Shown in pieces: positions 5,289-6,220 of a stretch of DNA of 6,220 nt (position 1 is its first letter; each line of letters starts with the position of its first letter). Made by a program: the position numbers and the translations under genes. The notes below the pieces were generated by a model. That model made no database searches. It had not been told where the DNA came from and saw only the letters and a program-made list of their open reading frames with translations. Origin of the DNA: Pirellulaceae bacterium (GTDB taxonomy: Bacteria > Planctomycetota > Planctomycetia > Pirellulales > Pirellulaceae); contig JADLDX010000729.1 in NCBI GenBank assembly GCA_020846515.1, positions 1 through 6,220 on the forward strand, written 5' to 3'.

Positions 5289-6220
5289 ATGACCACTCCA
5301 ACGACGGCTATGCCGCAAGTTCCCGATCAAAGCGGACGATTTGGGAAGTTTGGCGGCCGCTTCGTCCCTGAAACCCTCACGCGTGCCCTCACAGAACTGG
5401 AATCTGAGTACGCCTCGGCCAAACAAGACCGACAATTCCAGGCTGAATTGAATGAGTTGCTGACGCGTTTCGTGGGACGCCCTTCCCCGCTGTACCATGC
5501 CAAACGACTGAGCGATCTGGCCGGTGGAGCCCGCATATGGCTTAAGCGTGAGGATCTCAATCACACGGGTGCTCACAAGATTAACAATACCCTGGGCCAG
5601 GCGTTATTGACCTTGCGCATGGGCAAGAAACGCGTGATTGCCGAGACCGGAGCTGGTCAGCACGGCGTCGCCAGCGCCACGGCCTGTGCTCATTTTGGTT
5701 TGCCATGCGTCGTCTACATGGGCGCCGAAGACGTCCGACGTCAAAAGCCGAACGTCTTTAGCATGCGGCTGATGGGCGCTGAAGTTCGCCCTGTGACCAG
5801 CGGTTCACAAACGCTGCGTGACGCTGTTAACGAAGCCATGCGTGATTGGATGGCCTCGGTGGAAGACACGCACTACATCATCGGTTCGGTCATTGGTCCA
5901 CATCCCTTTCCGATGATGGTCCGCGATTTCCAATCGGTCATTGGCCGCGAAGCGCGGGCTCAGTGCCTGGATACATTTTCACGATTGCCGGATGTCGTCG
6001 TGGCCTGTGTGGGCGGCGGATCCAACGCAGCGGGTATGTTCTATCCGTTTGTCGAAGACAGCGAAGTGCGTTTGGTTGGCGTCGAAGCAGGCGGTCGATC
6101 CAGCCACTCCGGCGAACACGCGTCGCCTCTATCTTATGGCTCACCCGGCGTGCTCCATGGCAGCTATAGCTACGTCATGCAGGATGACGATGGCCAGACC
6201 TCGGACGTTCATTCCAGGTC
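5289..6220 (+). CDS. trpB: Tryptophan synthase beta subunit (5' part, runs off window)
   Basis: TrpB is the PLP enzyme that joins indole and L-serine to make tryptophan, normally in an alpha2-beta2 complex with TrpA. The window holds 310 codons of a protein that usually has about 400; the C-terminus lies outside. It begins with [15 protein letters not shown] (16-30). HTGAHKINN (92-100) contains the Schiff-base lysine K97. AETGAGQHG (118-126) contains the catalytic glutamate E119, and the phosphate-binding loop GGGSN is at 242-246. [10 protein letters not shown] (199-208) and GVEAGG (264-269) are also family segments, of the main TrpB1 type. The start at ATG 5289 gives a short N-terminal extension; ATG 5310 in the same frame is possible. 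R310 near the edge falls where many TrpBs have an aliphatic residue (HSVSAGLD). Whether trpA follows cannot be seen. It probably has its own promoter (5223-5251). Confidence 0.96.
   Translation, partial: MTTPTTAMPQVPDQSGRFGKFGGRFVPETLTRALTELESEYASAKQDRQFQAELNELLTRFVGRPSPLYHAKRLSDLAGGARIWLKREDLNHTGAHKINNTLGQALLTLRMGKKRVIAETGAGQHGVASATACAHFGLPCVVYMGAEDVRRQKPNVFSMRLMGAEVRPVTSGSQTLRDAVNEAMRDWMASVEDTHYIIGSVIGPHPFPMMVRDFQSVIGREARAQCLDTFSRLPDVVVACVGGGSNAAGMFYPFVEDSEVRLVGVEAGGRSSHSGEHASPLSYGSPGVLHGSYSYVMQDDDGQTSDVHSR

Noticed and set aside
5846..6169. 107-codon plus-strand frame inside trpB
   Set aside because: It lies in another frame within the conserved TrpB coding region, which explains the sequence fully.

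Overview
The window looks like a piece of a bacterial chromosome, most probably from a planctomycete (Pirellula/Rhodopirellula type). This is an inference from the gene order, the moderate-to-high GC housekeeping genes and an anchored secretory hypothetical protein of planctomycete flavour. No rRNA or tRNA gene is present to confirm it.

Layout. Positions 85-2499 hold a plus-strand translation and tRNA-modification cluster: trmD (tRNA m1G37 methyltransferase), rplS (ribosomal protein L19), a YraN/UPF0102 putative nuclease and queC (preQ0 synthase of the queuosine pathway). The trmD-rplS gap (748-1000) can fold into a long imperfect hairpin that may be an L19 leader. YraN and queC overlap by 19 bases. 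TrmD and QueC both serve the tRNA anticodon loop, at G37 and G34 respectively.

Positions 2502-3960 form an accessory block. Two copies, about 95% identical, of a 147/174-bp element with 20-22-bp terminal inverted repeats lie in the same orientation. Between them is one minus-strand gene for an exported protein with a C-terminal membrane anchor and unknown function. The elements encode no transposase and resemble REP/MITE-type non-autonomous elements. The first fills almost exactly the space between queC and the convergent hypothetical gene, where it would also act as a two-way terminator. The second is followed by a 12-bp perfect inverted repeat that overlaps a possible promoter.

Positions 4058-5116 encode a PA0069/Rv2578c-type radical SAM protein (SplB-like, COG1533) whose last five residues, QLRLF, match the bacterial sliding-clamp-binding pentapeptide. 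A terminator-like hairpin and a sigma70-like promoter separate it from trpB, which starts at 5289 and runs off the window.

No defence system, CRISPR array, integron or prophage was seen. The most interesting signals are the repeat-bounded hypothetical gene, the indel pattern between the two repeat copies, the palindrome before the radical SAM gene, and that protein's possible link to the replication clamp.
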